From DASZQY01 sp036511595 (GTDB lineage: Bacteria; Pseudomonadota; Alphaproteobacteria; Rhizobiales; Kaistiaceae), in contig DATCBY010000027.1 of the NCBI GenBank assembly GCA_036511595.1, forward strand, positions 15,617-79,616: 64,000 nucleotides of DNA, in the 5' to 3' direction. The notes under the pieces are model-generated. The model was given only the letters and a program-made list of their open reading frames with translations. It made no database searches and had not been told where the DNA came from. A program made the translations under genes and the position numbers. Numbering within the stretch: position 1 is the stretch's first letter; every line of letters starts with the position of its first letter. Below are positions 17,105 through 27,831 of the stretch, piece by piece.

Positions 17105-18300
17105 TTGCGGCGAGAGGGGTATTGCAAAGCTATCGTGGCGTTCCTCGCGTTCCTGGCGCTGGGTGTCGCCTTGCCGGCGGTGGTGCAGGCCGCGGACGTC
17201 GACATTACCACCAGCACCGACCAGGGCGTCGTCCTCGACACATGCGCCGGGACGACCGTGCACATCCTCGACGGCGTGACCGTCGACAACAATCTCCATT
17301 TTACCTGTCCGGTGCCGTCGCCGCCCGGAGCGATGAGCGTCGCCGGCCTCTGCGCCTCGACCACGGCGTGGACGGTCACCAATGACGGCATCATCTCGCC
17401 GGTGACCTTCGGCGACGGCCTGCATTTCACCGCCGGCGGCTCGGTCACCAACTCCCGACGTCGGCGGCAACGCAATATGGATCGAGGGCGGCGCCGGTTC
17501 AGTCGACAATCTGGCGGACGCAACGATCAACGCCAGCACCGGCGGACTCATTATCGGTACTTTCGCCAATGCGACCGGCGGCACGGTGACAAATGCCGGC
17601 ACCATCTCCAGCAGCGGCCAGGCCATCGGCATCGCCGGCAGCGGCAGCGTCATCAATTACGCCGACGCGCTGATCCAGAATCACGGCGAAAGCAACGCGG
17701 TGGCGTTTGTCATCGGCACCAGCCATGTGGTGATCAACGACGGTACCATTCAGAGCAACGACTCCGGCTACGGGACCGGCGTCGCCACCGACTACGGTGA
17801 CATCACCAACAGCAGCACTGGGAAGATTCTCGGTGCCTATAACGGCATCTGGGCAAATGGCTCGGGCGCGACGACGGTAAAAAATTTCGGCCTCATCGAG
17901 GCGTCCAAAGCGCAGTCCGGCGGTTCGGCGATCGAGTTTGACGCGGGCGGCAGCCTGACGAATTTTACGGCATCATCCGCTCCTTCACGGCATCACGGTT
18001 GCAACCGTGGGGGCGCGCTTCGGCGCGACGGTGCCTGTGGCAAGTACCGTCGCGAGGATGACCGGCCTCATCGCGTGGCAGCACACATTTGGCGAAACGC
18101 CGACGGCGAACCTGGCCTTCGCCGGCGGCACGCCATTTACCATTGCCGGATTGCCGATCGCAGAGGATGCCCTGCAGCTCCAGGCAGGCGTAGCGTTGAG
18201 CCTGTCGCGGCGGGCGACGCTGGAATTTGCCTATTCCGGCCAGATCGCGTCAGGCAGCCAGGATCACGGGCTTACCGCCCGATTGGGGCTGCGTTTCTAG
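17105..18300 (+). pseudogene. Remnant of an autotransporter (type V) with frameshifts and an internal deletion
   Basis: The first frame (17105 to about 17455) begins with a signal peptide (AIVAFLAFLALGVALPAVVQA) and passenger sequence. The second frame (about 17455 to 17950) carries the Gly/Asn/Thr-rich repeats of a beta-helix passenger (TVTNAGTISSSG, VINDGTIQSN). A third frame (about 18005 to 18300) encodes only the last 98 residues or so of a C-terminal beta-barrel ending in the outer-membrane signature Phe (LTARLGLRF). Most of the usual 250-plus-residue barrel is absent. The start codon is uncertain (TTG at 17105). Confidence 0.65.
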
Positions 18301-18307
18301 GGGACAG

Positions 18308-18649
18308 TTACGCTGCCGGAACTGCCGCGACTGCGACGCCCTTTTCGCTGAGCAGCGGTGCCAGCTCGCCCTGCTGGAACATCTCGCGCACGATATCGCA
18401 GCCGCCGACGAACTCGCCCTTGACGTAAAGCTGCGGGATTGTCGGCCAGCTGGAATATTCCTTGATGCCCTGCCGGATGTCGGCGTTTTCGAGGACGTTG
18501 ACGCCCTTGTAGTCGAGGCCGAGGTAATCGAGAATCTGCACCACTTGGCTCGAGAAGCCGCATTGCGGAAACGTCGGCGTGCCCTTCATGAAGAGCACGA
18601 CGTCGTTGGTCTTCACCTCGTTGTCGATCCAGGCCTTGATGTCGCTCAT
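18308..18649 (-). CDS. grxD: Monothiol glutaredoxin (Grx4 family)
   Basis: A 113-residue CGFS-type monothiol glutaredoxin, which carries and transfers [2Fe-2S] clusters with BolA partners. The active site is FPQCGFSSQ, the cis-Pro motif is WPTIPQLYV and the glutathione site is GGCDIVREM. The ATG at 18649 (MSDIKAWID) is where homology begins. The bolA-like gene lies directly upstream on the same strand, the classical Grx4-BolA pairing. Confidence 0.95.
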   Translation of the reverse strand: MSDIKAWIDNEVKTNDVVLFMKGTPTFPQCGFSSQVVQILDYLGLDYKGVNVLENADIRQGIKEYSSWPTIPQLYVKGEFVGGCDIVREMFQQGELAPLLSEKGVAVAAVPAA

Positions 18650-18720
18650 CGCTGTCGTTCCTTGAATTCCAAGCGTTTCGTGGTTGTCCGCCCGAATTTC
18701 CGGGGCGTCAAGCGTTCCGG

Positions 18721-18934
18721 TCACTCCGGGGCGCTGGTCTGCAATGCCAGCGCGTGCAAGACGCCGCCCACCTTGCCCTGCAGTGCGTCGTAAACCAGCT
18801 TGTGCTGCTGGACGCGGCTCTTGCCCCGAAAAGTCGCTGAAACCACCTCGGCGGCATAGTGGTCGCCGTCGCCCGCCAGATCGCGAATCGTGATCCGGGC
18901 GTCGGGAAGCGCCGCCTTGATCAGCGCTTCGATA

Positions 18935-18954
<20 letters not shown>
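18721..18954 (-). CDS. bolA: BolA family protein
   Basis: 77 residues with the class II KH-like BolA fold: IEALIKAALPDARITIRDLAGDGDHYAAEVVS, then FRGKSRVQQHKLVYDALQGKVGG, which includes the conserved His used in shared cluster binding with Grx4. The ATG at 18954 has GGAGG six bases upstream, and the gene overlaps the 3' end of purL by 20 bases. It is likely involved in Fe-S cluster trafficking with the neighbouring glutaredoxin. Confidence 0.92.
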
Positions 18955-21172
<2,218 letters not shown>

Positions 21173-21301
21173 GTCGGCCTTCTCGGCATGAGCGACGGAG
21201 ATGTCCTGATTCCCCTGCGGATGCATAGAGGATGCCACGGGGGATTGGTATGGCTGAATCGCCACTGGATGCCAGCTTCGGCAGAGCCGGCTGACGCCGC
21301 C

Positions 21302-21667
21302 CTAGTTGCAATCGCTTCCACCCTTCAGCCAGCGCCTGAGATCATCCTGAATACGCTGGGAAAGCTTGCCGGCCAGCAGCGGCCCGTATGCGTTGGCGGT
21401 GATAGTTCCTATCGGCTCCACGACGAGCAGCGGACGGCCGTTCGGCTCCTTCCTGGACACGACCAGAATACGCGGCACGCCGGCGTTGACCTCCGGCGTA
21501 TAGCGATAGGGGGCGAAGGCAGCGTCGCCACTAAACCAGCATTTCTTCATCGCGCCGGCGAGATGCGCCGAAAGGGTATGTGTGCCTTCCGGGACCGCGC
21601 CAACCGCCGAACTGCCGCAGTCCGCCACCGCCAAAGCTGCAACCAAGGTGACGGCGACCGCCCTCAC
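21302..21667 (-). CDS. Secreted protein of unknown function coupled to purQ
   Basis: 121 residues beginning MRAVAVTLVAALAVADCGSSAVGA, a signal peptide. The Cys sits within a possible lipobox-like context (VADC), so a lipoprotein is conceivable though the motif is imperfect. The rest is a small soluble domain with KKCWFSGDAAFAPYRYTPEVNAG. The ATG overlaps the purQ stop by four bases, so it is cotranslated within the purine operon between purQ and purL. I do not recognise a family. Confidence 0.65.
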   Translation of the reverse strand: MRAVAVTLVAALAVADCGSSAVGAVPEGTHTLSAHLAGAMKKCWFSGDAAFAPYRYTPEVNAGVPRILVVSRKEPNGRPLLVVEPIGTITANAYGPLLAGKLSQRIQDDLRRWLKGGSDCN

Positions 21668-22323
21668 GCCGCCAGCCCCGCGAACAACGCGCGTCCGTCG
21701 ATGCCCCCGTGAAGCGGCTCGATCAGGTTCTCCGGATGCGGCATCAGGCCGAGCACGTTGCGCTTTTCGCTGAGGACGCCGGCGATGTCGTCGAGCGAGC
21801 CGTTGGGGTTTGTGCCGTCGGCGTAACGGAAGGCGACGCGGTCCTCGCCCTTGAGTCGGCGCAAGGTCTCGTCGTCGCAGCGGTAGTTGCCGTCACCGTG
21901 GGCGACCGGCGCGCGGATGATCTGGCCTTGGCTGTAGCGGCGGGTGAACGCACTGTCGGCCGTTTCGATGCGGAGACGTACTTCGCGGCAGACGAAGCGC
22001 AGGCTGGCGTTGCGCATGAGCACGCCCGGCAACAGTCCTGCCTCGCAGAGAATCTGGAAGCCGTTGCAGACACCGAGGACCGGAGCGCCGCGTCCGGCGT
22101 GGGCGGCGACCGCGTGCATGATCGGCGCACGGGCGGCGATGGCACCGGAGCGAAGATAGTCGCCGTAGGAGAAGCCGCCGGGCAGCACGACCAAGTCGAC
22201 CGGCGGCAGGTCGGTGTCGGCATGCCATACCGAAACCGGCTTCCCGCCCGTAATTGCCTCCAGCGCCGACAGCATGTCGTAGTCGCGATTGGAGCCGGGG
22301 AAGACAATGACGGCCGATTTCAT
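21664..22323 (-). CDS. purQ: Phosphoribosylformylglycinamidine synthase subunit PurQ (glutaminase)
   Basis: Class I glutamine amidotransferase subunit that feeds ammonia to PurL. In 219 residues it shows the oxyanion strand LPGGFSYGDYLRSG, the nucleophile Cys86 in GVCNGFQIL, and the His196/Glu198 pair in LMPHPENLIE. It begins five bases after the purS stop and is coupled downstream to a small secreted-protein gene. Confidence 0.97.
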   Translation of the reverse strand: MKSAVIVFPGSNRDYDMLSALEAITGGKPVSVWHADTDLPPVDLVVLPGGFSYGDYLRSGAIAARAPIMHAVAAHAGRGAPVLGVCNGFQILCEAGLLPGVLMRNASLRFVCREVRLRIETADSAFTRRYSQGQIIRAPVAHGDGNYRCDDETLRRLKGEDRVAFRYADGTNPNGSLDDIAGVLSEKRNVLGLMPHPENLIEPLHGGIDGRALFAGLAA

Positions 22324-22327
22324 GGCG

Positions 22328-22567
22328 CTAGATCATTTCCACGCTGAAATTCTCGATGACTGTGTTGGCCAGGAGTTTTTCGCCCATCGCCTTCAGTGAG
22401 CCTTCGGCGGTGGCGCGGTCGGTCCCGGCGATATCGATGTCGAAGACCTTGCCCTGGCGGACGCTGCCTACGCCGGTGAAGCCCAGCGAGGCGAGCGCGC
22501 CTTCTATGGCCTTGCCTTGCGGGTCAAGAACGCCAGTCTTCAGGGTCACGGTGATGCGCGCCTTCAT
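22328..22567 (-). CDS. purS: Phosphoribosylformylglycinamidine synthase subunit PurS
   Basis: A 79-residue structural subunit that bridges PurL and PurQ and helps channel ammonia. The sequence MKARITVTLKTGVLDPQGKAIEGAL and the end LLANTVIENFSVE match the family over its whole length. The ATG at 22567 follows GAGGGGA. Confidence 0.96.
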   Translation of the reverse strand: MKARITVTLKTGVLDPQGKAIEGALASLGFTGVGSVRQGKVFDIDIAGTDRATAEGSLKAMGEKLLANTVIENFSVEMI

Positions 22568-22591
22568 CGTCTGCGATCCCCTCGAAACACG

Positions 22592-22616
22592 AACGGCCGC
22601 CTGATGGGCGGCCGTT
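22592..22616 (-). promoter_or_regulatory. Perfect GC-rich hairpin between purC and purS
   Basis: AACGGCCGCC, a 5-base loop and GGCGGCCGTT form an uninterrupted 10-bp stem 25-49 bases before the purS start. On the coding (minus) strand it is followed by CGTGTTTCG rather than a U-run, so partial termination, mRNA stabilisation of purC or an attenuator are all possible. Confidence 0.5.
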
Positions 22617-22636
22617 TGGAAATAACCGATTCGCCT

Positions 22637-23398
22637 CTACTGGACGAGAACCGGGCCGGTGCCCTTCGGCCGTTCCTCGATCAAGATGCCCAACCGCCGT
22701 GCGACTTCCTGGTAGGCCTCGACCAGCCCACCCATGTCGCGGCGGAAACGATCCTTGTCGAGCTTGTCCTTGGTCTGGATGTCCCAGAGGCGGCAGGAAT
22801 CCGGCGAGATTTCGTCGGCGACGACGATGCGCATCATCTCGCCTTCCCACAGCCGGCCGCACTCGATCTTGAAATCGACCAGCTGGATACCGGCGCCTAG
22901 GAAGAGGCCGGAAAGGAAGTCGTTGACGCGGATGGCCAGCGCCATGACGTCGTCGATCTCCTGCGGGCTCGCCCAGCCGAAAGCCGTGATGTGCTCTTCG
23001 GAGACCATTGGGTCCTCAAGCTCGTCGTTCTTGTAGTAGAACTCGATGATCGAGCGCGGCAGCACGGTGCCTTCCTCGAGACCGAGGCGCTTGGCGAGGG
23101 AGCCGGCAGCGATGTTCCTGACCACCACTTCCAGTGGAATGATCTCGACCTCGCGGATCAACTGCTCGCGCATGTTGAGCCGGCGGATGAAATGAGTCGG
23201 GATGCCCATCTTGTTCAGATGGTTGAAAATGTGTTCCGAAATCCGGTTGTTGAGCACGCCTTTGCCGTCGACGACCTCGTGCTTCTTCTTGTTGAAGGCG
23301 GTGGCGTCGTCCTTGAAGAACTGGACGAGCGTGCCGGGCTCGGGACCCTCGAAGAGGATCTTGCCCTTGCCTTCATAGATGCGCCGACGATTTTTCAT
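22637..23398 (-). CDS. purC: Phosphoribosylaminoimidazole-succinocarboxamide synthase
   Basis: SAICAR synthetase, joining CAIR and aspartate with ATP in purine synthesis. It has 253 residues from MKNRRRIYEGKGKILFEGPEPG, with the conserved KDDATAFN, RLNMREQLIREVEIIPLEVVVRNIAAGS and LVDFKIECGR segments. An upstream in-frame ATG at 23428 would add ten residues, but neither start has a strong ribosome-binding site. It is the first gene of the leftward pur cluster. Confidence 0.96.
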   Translation of the reverse strand: MKNRRRIYEGKGKILFEGPEPGTLVQFFKDDATAFNKKKHEVVDGKGVLNNRISEHIFNHLNKMGIPTHFIRRLNMREQLIREVEIIPLEVVVRNIAAGSLAKRLGLEEGTVLPRSIIEFYYKNDELEDPMVSEEHITAFGWASPQEIDDVMALAIRVNDFLSGLFLGAGIQLVDFKIECGRLWEGEMMRIVVADEISPDSCRLWDIQTKDKLDKDRFRRDMGGLVEAYQEVARRLGILIEERPKGTGPVLVQ

Positions 23399-23683
23399 GG
23401 GCACATACCGTGGTTTGAGAAAATCCATCAGGCGGGCTTTCAGGCAACAACCGGGTTGCGACGGCCAACCGCCGACTCATCTGGCGGCCAAACTTGCTGC
23501 CATGCGGCGGACCCTATTCGATCGATCCGCGCAGCACAATGCGGCCGTTCGGCAGCGATGGAACGGCGATTTACGGTGGTTTTGGCGGGGCAGTTGAAGC
23601 ATTGGCTGAGAGCGTTGATTTAGGTCCGGGCAGACGATATGCAAGGCCGGTTCTCGCCACCGCCAAGGGCAAGGGGCCCGTTG

Positions 23684-24007
23684 ATGACCACTTTCGAAAA
23701 GCGCAAGGACGGCTTCGAGAACAAGTTCGCGCATGACGCCGAACTGCAGTTCAAGGCTGAGGCGCGGCGGAACAAGCTCGTCGGGCTGTGGGCGGCGGGG
23801 CTTCTCGGAAAAACCGGAGCGGACGCCGATGCCTACGCCAAGGCGGTGATTGCCGCCGACTTCGAAAAGGCCGGCGACAGCGATGTTTTTGCCAAGATTC
23901 GTCGCGATTTCGACGCCGCCGGCGTGCAGCAGTCCGATCATCAGATCCGGCGCACCATGGACGAGATGATGCAGACGGCCATGACGCAAATCGCGGGCGA
24001 AATCTGA
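23684..24007 (+). CDS. DUF1476 protein, F1-ATPase inhibitor (zeta subunit) type
   Basis: 107 residues starting MTTFEKRKDGFENKFAHDAE, the signature of DUF1476. In Paracoccus denitrificans a member of this family is the zeta subunit that inhibits ATP hydrolysis by the F1Fo-ATP synthase through its N-terminal segment. The rest is a four-helix bundle (LQFKAEARRNKLVGLWAAGLLG and onward). The ATG at 23684 has AAGGGG seven bases upstream. The gene diverges from purC across 285 bp and is followed four bases later by an aldolase gene. Confidence 0.9.
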   Translation: MTTFEKRKDGFENKFAHDAELQFKAEARRNKLVGLWAAGLLGKTGADADAYAKAVIAADFEKAGDSDVFAKIRRDFDAAGVQQSDHQIRRTMDEMMQTAMTQIAGEI

Positions 24008-24011
24008 TCCG

Positions 24012-24776
24012 ATGGCAACGGCTTCGCTGGCAGCGCGGTTGCGGGCTGGCGAGACTTTGATCTCTGCGTGGTCGGCGATCCCGGAGCCGCTGGTGGCGGA
24101 GGCGATCGCGCGTCTCGGCTTCGATTGCGTTACGCTCGACATGCAGCACGGGCTGCACGACACGCGCTCGATTCAGCAAAGCATCGGTTCCGTCACGGCG
24201 GCCGGCAAGCCGGCGGTCGTCCGCGTGCCTATCAGCGACAACGCTTTTGCCAGCCGCGCACTCGACATGGGGGCTCAGGCGGTTATCGCGCCCATGATCA
24301 ACTCCGTGGCCGACGCACGCGCCTTCGTTGCCGCAATGAAATACCCCCCGATTGGAGAACGGAGTTGGGGGCCGAACCGCGCCATGGTGCTTTCCGGGAA
24401 GGCGCCGGCGGCGCAGCTGTCGACGAGCAACGCCGAGACTTTTGCCTTCGCCATGATCGAGACGGTGGAGGCGCTTGCAGCTCTCGAGGACATCCTGGTC
24501 GTCGCGGGCGTGGACGGCGTCTTCATCGGTCCCTCGGACCTTTCCGTGACGTTGTCCAGAGGCGCGAGGATCGCGCCCGATGCCGACGATCTCGGTCCGG
24601 TCATCCGGCGTATATCCCAGGCTGCGGAGGCGACGGGCAAAGTTGCCGGGGCGTATGTGCCCAACCCGCGCCGGGCGAAGGTTTGCCGCGATCTTGGTTG
24701 CCGCTTTCTGGCGCTGGGAAGCGATCAAGCGTACCTGGCCGCGGGCGCGACCGCGATGCTGGACGCGCTCAGGTAG
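24012..24776 (+). CDS. HpcH/HpaI aldolase family protein
   Basis: A 254-residue class II (metal-dependent) pyruvate aldolase-like (beta/alpha)8 protein. Recognisable parts are LDMQHGLHD with the catalytic His, the metal-ligand segment MIETVEALAALEDI, and GVDGVFIGPSDLSVTL. Family members cleave 4-hydroxy-2-oxo acids such as 4-hydroxy-2-oxoheptanedioate. Neighbours give no clue to the substrate. It probably shares a transcript with the DUF1476 gene. Confidence 0.88.
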   Translation: MATASLAARLRAGETLISAWSAIPEPLVAEAIARLGFDCVTLDMQHGLHDTRSIQQSIGSVTAAGKPAVVRVPISDNAFASRALDMGAQAVIAPMINSVADARAFVAAMKYPPIGERSWGPNRAMVLSGKAPAAQLSTSNAETFAFAMIETVEALAALEDILVVAGVDGVFIGPSDLSVTLSRGARIAPDADDLGPVIRRISQAAEATGKVAGAYVPNPRRAKVCRDLGCRFLALGSDQAYLAAGATAMLDALR

Positions 24777-24931
24777 AAACAATATTCGTCGCCCGTAATT
24801 TCTTCTTTGGAATGCCCCAATCTTCTGCCAGCTTGGATATGTAACTACTCAAAACTACACATTTATTCTTGTGTTATTGTTCGTTCCTCCAATAGTGCGC
24901 CGGCGTTTCAAATCGAAAGTCGGGGGCAGGG

Positions 24932-25652
24932 ATGGGTGCGAATTTTTCAGAGAGCGTGTTCGCGGGCGTTGGGGGTCTGCTCGCCATTTGCCTGGTGTCG
25001 GGCGCAAGTGCGGCGGAGGCCGCCAACCAGGCTGCCGCCGAGCCGTTGTTTGACGTGGCATTCGGCGCGGCGTTGACGGGCGACTATATTTCGCGCGGCG
25101 CGACGCAAAGCGATCACCAAGCCGCGTTCCAGCCCTTCGCCGAACTCGACGTCAAGAATCTCTATGTCGGCTATTGGGGCTCGAACGTCAGTTCCGGCGG
25201 CGTCCCGGATTGGGAGAACGATCTGTCGATCGGCTTTCGACCGACGATCGGACCCGTGTCACTCGATCTGGGTTATGTGCAGTACATCTACAGCAACGAC
25301 CTCTTTGCCGATCCGTCGGGTGAAGTTTACGTGAAGGGAAGTTCAACCCGACCGAACCGCTTACGCTGGGCGCCCAAACTCTACGTTAATCGGGCGCAGA
25401 CCAATGCGACGTATTCCGAACTGCACGCGGCATACGCTCTGCCGCACAACATCAAGCTGTCCGGCGCCGTTGGCCTGGGTTACCGGCGACGATCCGAGCT
25501 TCGTGCCATGGAACGTCGGCGTGTCGTGGAATCCTACCGAGCCGGTGACGCTTGACGCGCGCTATCAGGCGGGGCCGACAGCGGACCGGCTCGTACTGAC
25601 CCTGTCCCTCGCGACAACCGTCAACTCGCTCAAGGAGATGGCGCGCAAATAA
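24932..25652 (+). pseudogene. TorF-like putative porin gene with frameshifts
   Basis: Read with corrections, it gives a roughly 240-residue outer-membrane beta-barrel: a signal peptide ending GASAAEA, then FGAALTGDYISRGATQSDHQAAFQPFAE, typical of TorF-family putative porins. Between about 25340 and 25375 a pair of compensating shifts scrambles the expected FNPTEPLTLGA, found in another frame. Near 25475-25485 a further shift moves VTGDDPSFVPWNVGVSWNPTEPVTL to a third frame that ends at TAA 25650-25652. The single-frame product would stop early, at 25555. Either decayed or a sequencing artefact. Confidence 0.7.
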
Positions 25653-25696
25653 ACGTGCGCCCCGGACGATGTCACCGGCGACAGGGAGGCGCGAAC

Positions 25697-27034
25697 TCAG
25701 CCTTTGCGGCGTGGCTTCCCGGGCGCGAACTCAAGGCCGAAAACGCGATGGAAGATCGCGTCCACGTTCTTGAGGTGGTAGCCGAGGTCGAAAAATGTGT
25801 CGATCTCGGACGGCTTCAGGCGCGCCGTGACGCCCGTATCCTTCTTCAGCAGCGCGGCAAAGTCGCCTTTGCCGGACCATGCCGGCATCGCGTTGCGCTG
25901 GACCGCCTCGTAGGCATCCTCCCGGCTCATGCCTTTTTCCACCAGCGCCAGCATGACCCGTTGGGAATGGACGAGGCCACCCAGCTGATCGAGATTGGCG
26001 CGCATGCGCTCCGGATAGACGACCAGCTTGTCAATCAGGCTGGCGAGACGCGAAAGCGCAAAATCGAGCGCGATGGTTGCGTCGGGGCCAATGACGCGCT
26101 CAACGGAGGAATGCGAGATATCGCGCTCATGCCACAGCGCCACGTCTTCCATTGCGGGCTGGACCATCCCGCGCACGAGCCGGGCGAGGCCGGTCAGATT
26201 CTCGGAGAGCACCGGGTTGCGCTTGTGCGGCATAGCCGATGAGCCTTTCTGGCCGGGCGAGAAAAACTCCTCCGCTTCGCGTACCTCGCTGCGCTGCAGG
26301 TGGCGGATCTCGGTCGCCAGACGCTCGACCGACGAGGCGACGACCCCCAGCGTTGCAAAGAACATGGCATGGCGGTCGCGGGGAATGACCTGCGTCGAGA
26401 TAGGCTCCGGGCGCAGGCCGAGCGCGCGGGCGACTTGCTCCTCGACCCGAGGGTCGACGTTGGCGAAGGTGCCGACAGCGCCGGATATCGCGGCGGTCGC
26501 TACTTCCTCGCGTGCCGCGTGAAGTCGGCGACGGGCGCGCGCGAACTCCGCATAAGCGAAGGCGAGCTTCAGCCCGAAGGTCGTCGGCTCGGCGTGAATG
26601 CCGTGGCTGCGGCCAATGGTGATGGTGTTCTTGTGTTCCAGGGCGCGGCGGCGAAGCGCGGTGAGCAGCGCGTCGATGTCGGCCATCAGCAGATCGGCGG
26701 CTCGGGTCAGCTGCACGCTGAAGCAGGTGTCGAGGACGTCGGAGGAGGTCAGCCCCTGGTGCAGGTAGCGCGCCTCCGGACCGACGATCTCGGCGACGTG
26801 GGTCAGGAACGCGATGACGTCATGCTTCGTCTCGCGTTCAATCTCATCAATGCGGGCGATGTCGAAGTTCGCCTTGTCACCCTTGCTGCGGACTGCCTTG
26901 GCGGCCGACTTAGGAACGGCGCCGATCTTGGCCATAGCATCCAGCGCATGTGCCTCGATCTCGAACCAGATCCGGTATTTCGTCTCCGGCGACCAGATCG
27001 CCGCCATTTCGGGACGCGAATAGCGCGGAATCAT
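25697..27034 (-). CDS. purB: Adenylosuccinate lyase
   Basis: Fumarase/aspartase-superfamily enzyme acting twice in purine synthesis (SAICAR to AICAR, adenylosuccinate to AMP). The 445-residue length is normal, with HQGLTSSDVLDTC, GRSHGIHAEPTTFG and the mobile signature loop KGSSAMPHKRNPVLSENL, which holds the catalytic Ser. Starts at the ATG 27034 (MIPRYSRPEM). Confidence 0.97.
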   Translation of the reverse strand: MIPRYSRPEMAAIWSPETKYRIWFEIEAHALDAMAKIGAVPKSAAKAVRSKGDKANFDIARIDEIERETKHDVIAFLTHVAEIVGPEARYLHQGLTSSDVLDTCFSVQLTRAADLLMADIDALLTALRRRALEHKNTITIGRSHGIHAEPTTFGLKLAFAYAEFARARRRLHAAREEVATAAISGAVGTFANVDPRVEEQVARALGLRPEPISTQVIPRDRHAMFFATLGVVASSVERLATEIRHLQRSEVREAEEFFSPGQKGSSAMPHKRNPVLSENLTGLARLVRGMVQPAMEDVALWHERDISHSSVERVIGPDATIALDFALSRLASLIDKLVVYPERMRANLDQLGGLVHSQRVMLALVEKGMSREDAYEAVQRNAMPAWSGKGDFAALLKKDTGVTARLKPSEIDTFFDLGYHLKNVDAIFHRVFGLEFAPGKPRRKG

Positions 27035-27107
27035 TTCAACCGCCTGCTGTCGGAATTTGCCGGGCGCGGTCTAGCAGAGGGCAGGGGGCATCACAATCGC
27101 CGGGAGA

Positions 27108-27770
27108 TCAGGCGTCTCCCACCGCTGCCTGGCGCAGTGCCGCAATGTCGGCGGCATAGTCGCCGCGGAAGACAGCCGAGCCGGCGACCAGCACGCTGGC
27201 GCCGGCACGAGCGACCGATGCGGCGTTCTGCGGAGTGATACCGCCGTCCACCTCGATCAGCGCATTGCGCTGGCCGAGGAGGGCGCGAACCGCCGCAATC
27301 CGGCCGAGGGCGGCGGGCATGAAGGGCTGCCCGCCGAAGCCCGGCTCGACGCTCATCACCAGCACAAGGTCGACGAGATCGAGCAGATTGGCGATCGCGG
27401 CGATCGGCGTGCCGGGCTTCAGCGTGACGCCGGCCTTCTTGCCGAGCGCGCGGATGGCGACGAGCGTCTTGCCTATATTGGCCTCGGCCTCGACATGGAC
27501 CGTGATGCGATCGGCTCCGGCATTGGCAAAGGCGGCCAGGTATGGATCCGCCGGGGCGATCATCAGATGCACGTCGAGCGGCTTCCTGGTGTGCGGGCGG
27601 ATCGCCTGCACCACCCCGGGCCCGATGGTAATGTTGGGAACGAAGTGGCCGTCCATCACGTCGAGGTGAATCCAATCGGCACCGGCAGCGTCGACCGCTC
27701 TTACTTCCTCGCCCAGGCGTGCGAAGTCGGCCGAAAGGATGGAAGGCGCGATCAGGATCGGATTGGCCAT
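27108..27770 (-). CDS. rpe: Ribulose-phosphate 3-epimerase
   Basis: Interconverts ribulose 5-phosphate and xylulose 5-phosphate in the pentose phosphate and Calvin pathways. A 220-residue TIM barrel with IAPSILSADFARLGEEV, the metal-site strands WIHLDVMDGHFVPNIT and LDVHLMI, and the phosphate site VDGGITPQNA. I chose the ATG at 27770. An upstream TTG is less likely. It lies upstream of purB on the same strand. Confidence 0.95.
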   Translation of the reverse strand: MANPILIAPSILSADFARLGEEVRAVDAAGADWIHLDVMDGHFVPNITIGPGVVQAIRPHTRKPLDVHLMIAPADPYLAAFANAGADRITVHVEAEANIGKTLVAIRALGKKAGVTLKPGTPIAAIANLLDLVDLVLVMSVEPGFGGQPFMPAALGRIAAVRALLGQRNALIEVDGGITPQNAASVARAGASVLVAGSAVFRGDYAADIAALRQAAVGDA

Positions 27771-27831
27771 GGGGCGGGGCGTAACATGAGGGCGGAAGGC
27801 AGGCAATTCCCGGCGCGCACCGACAAATCGA

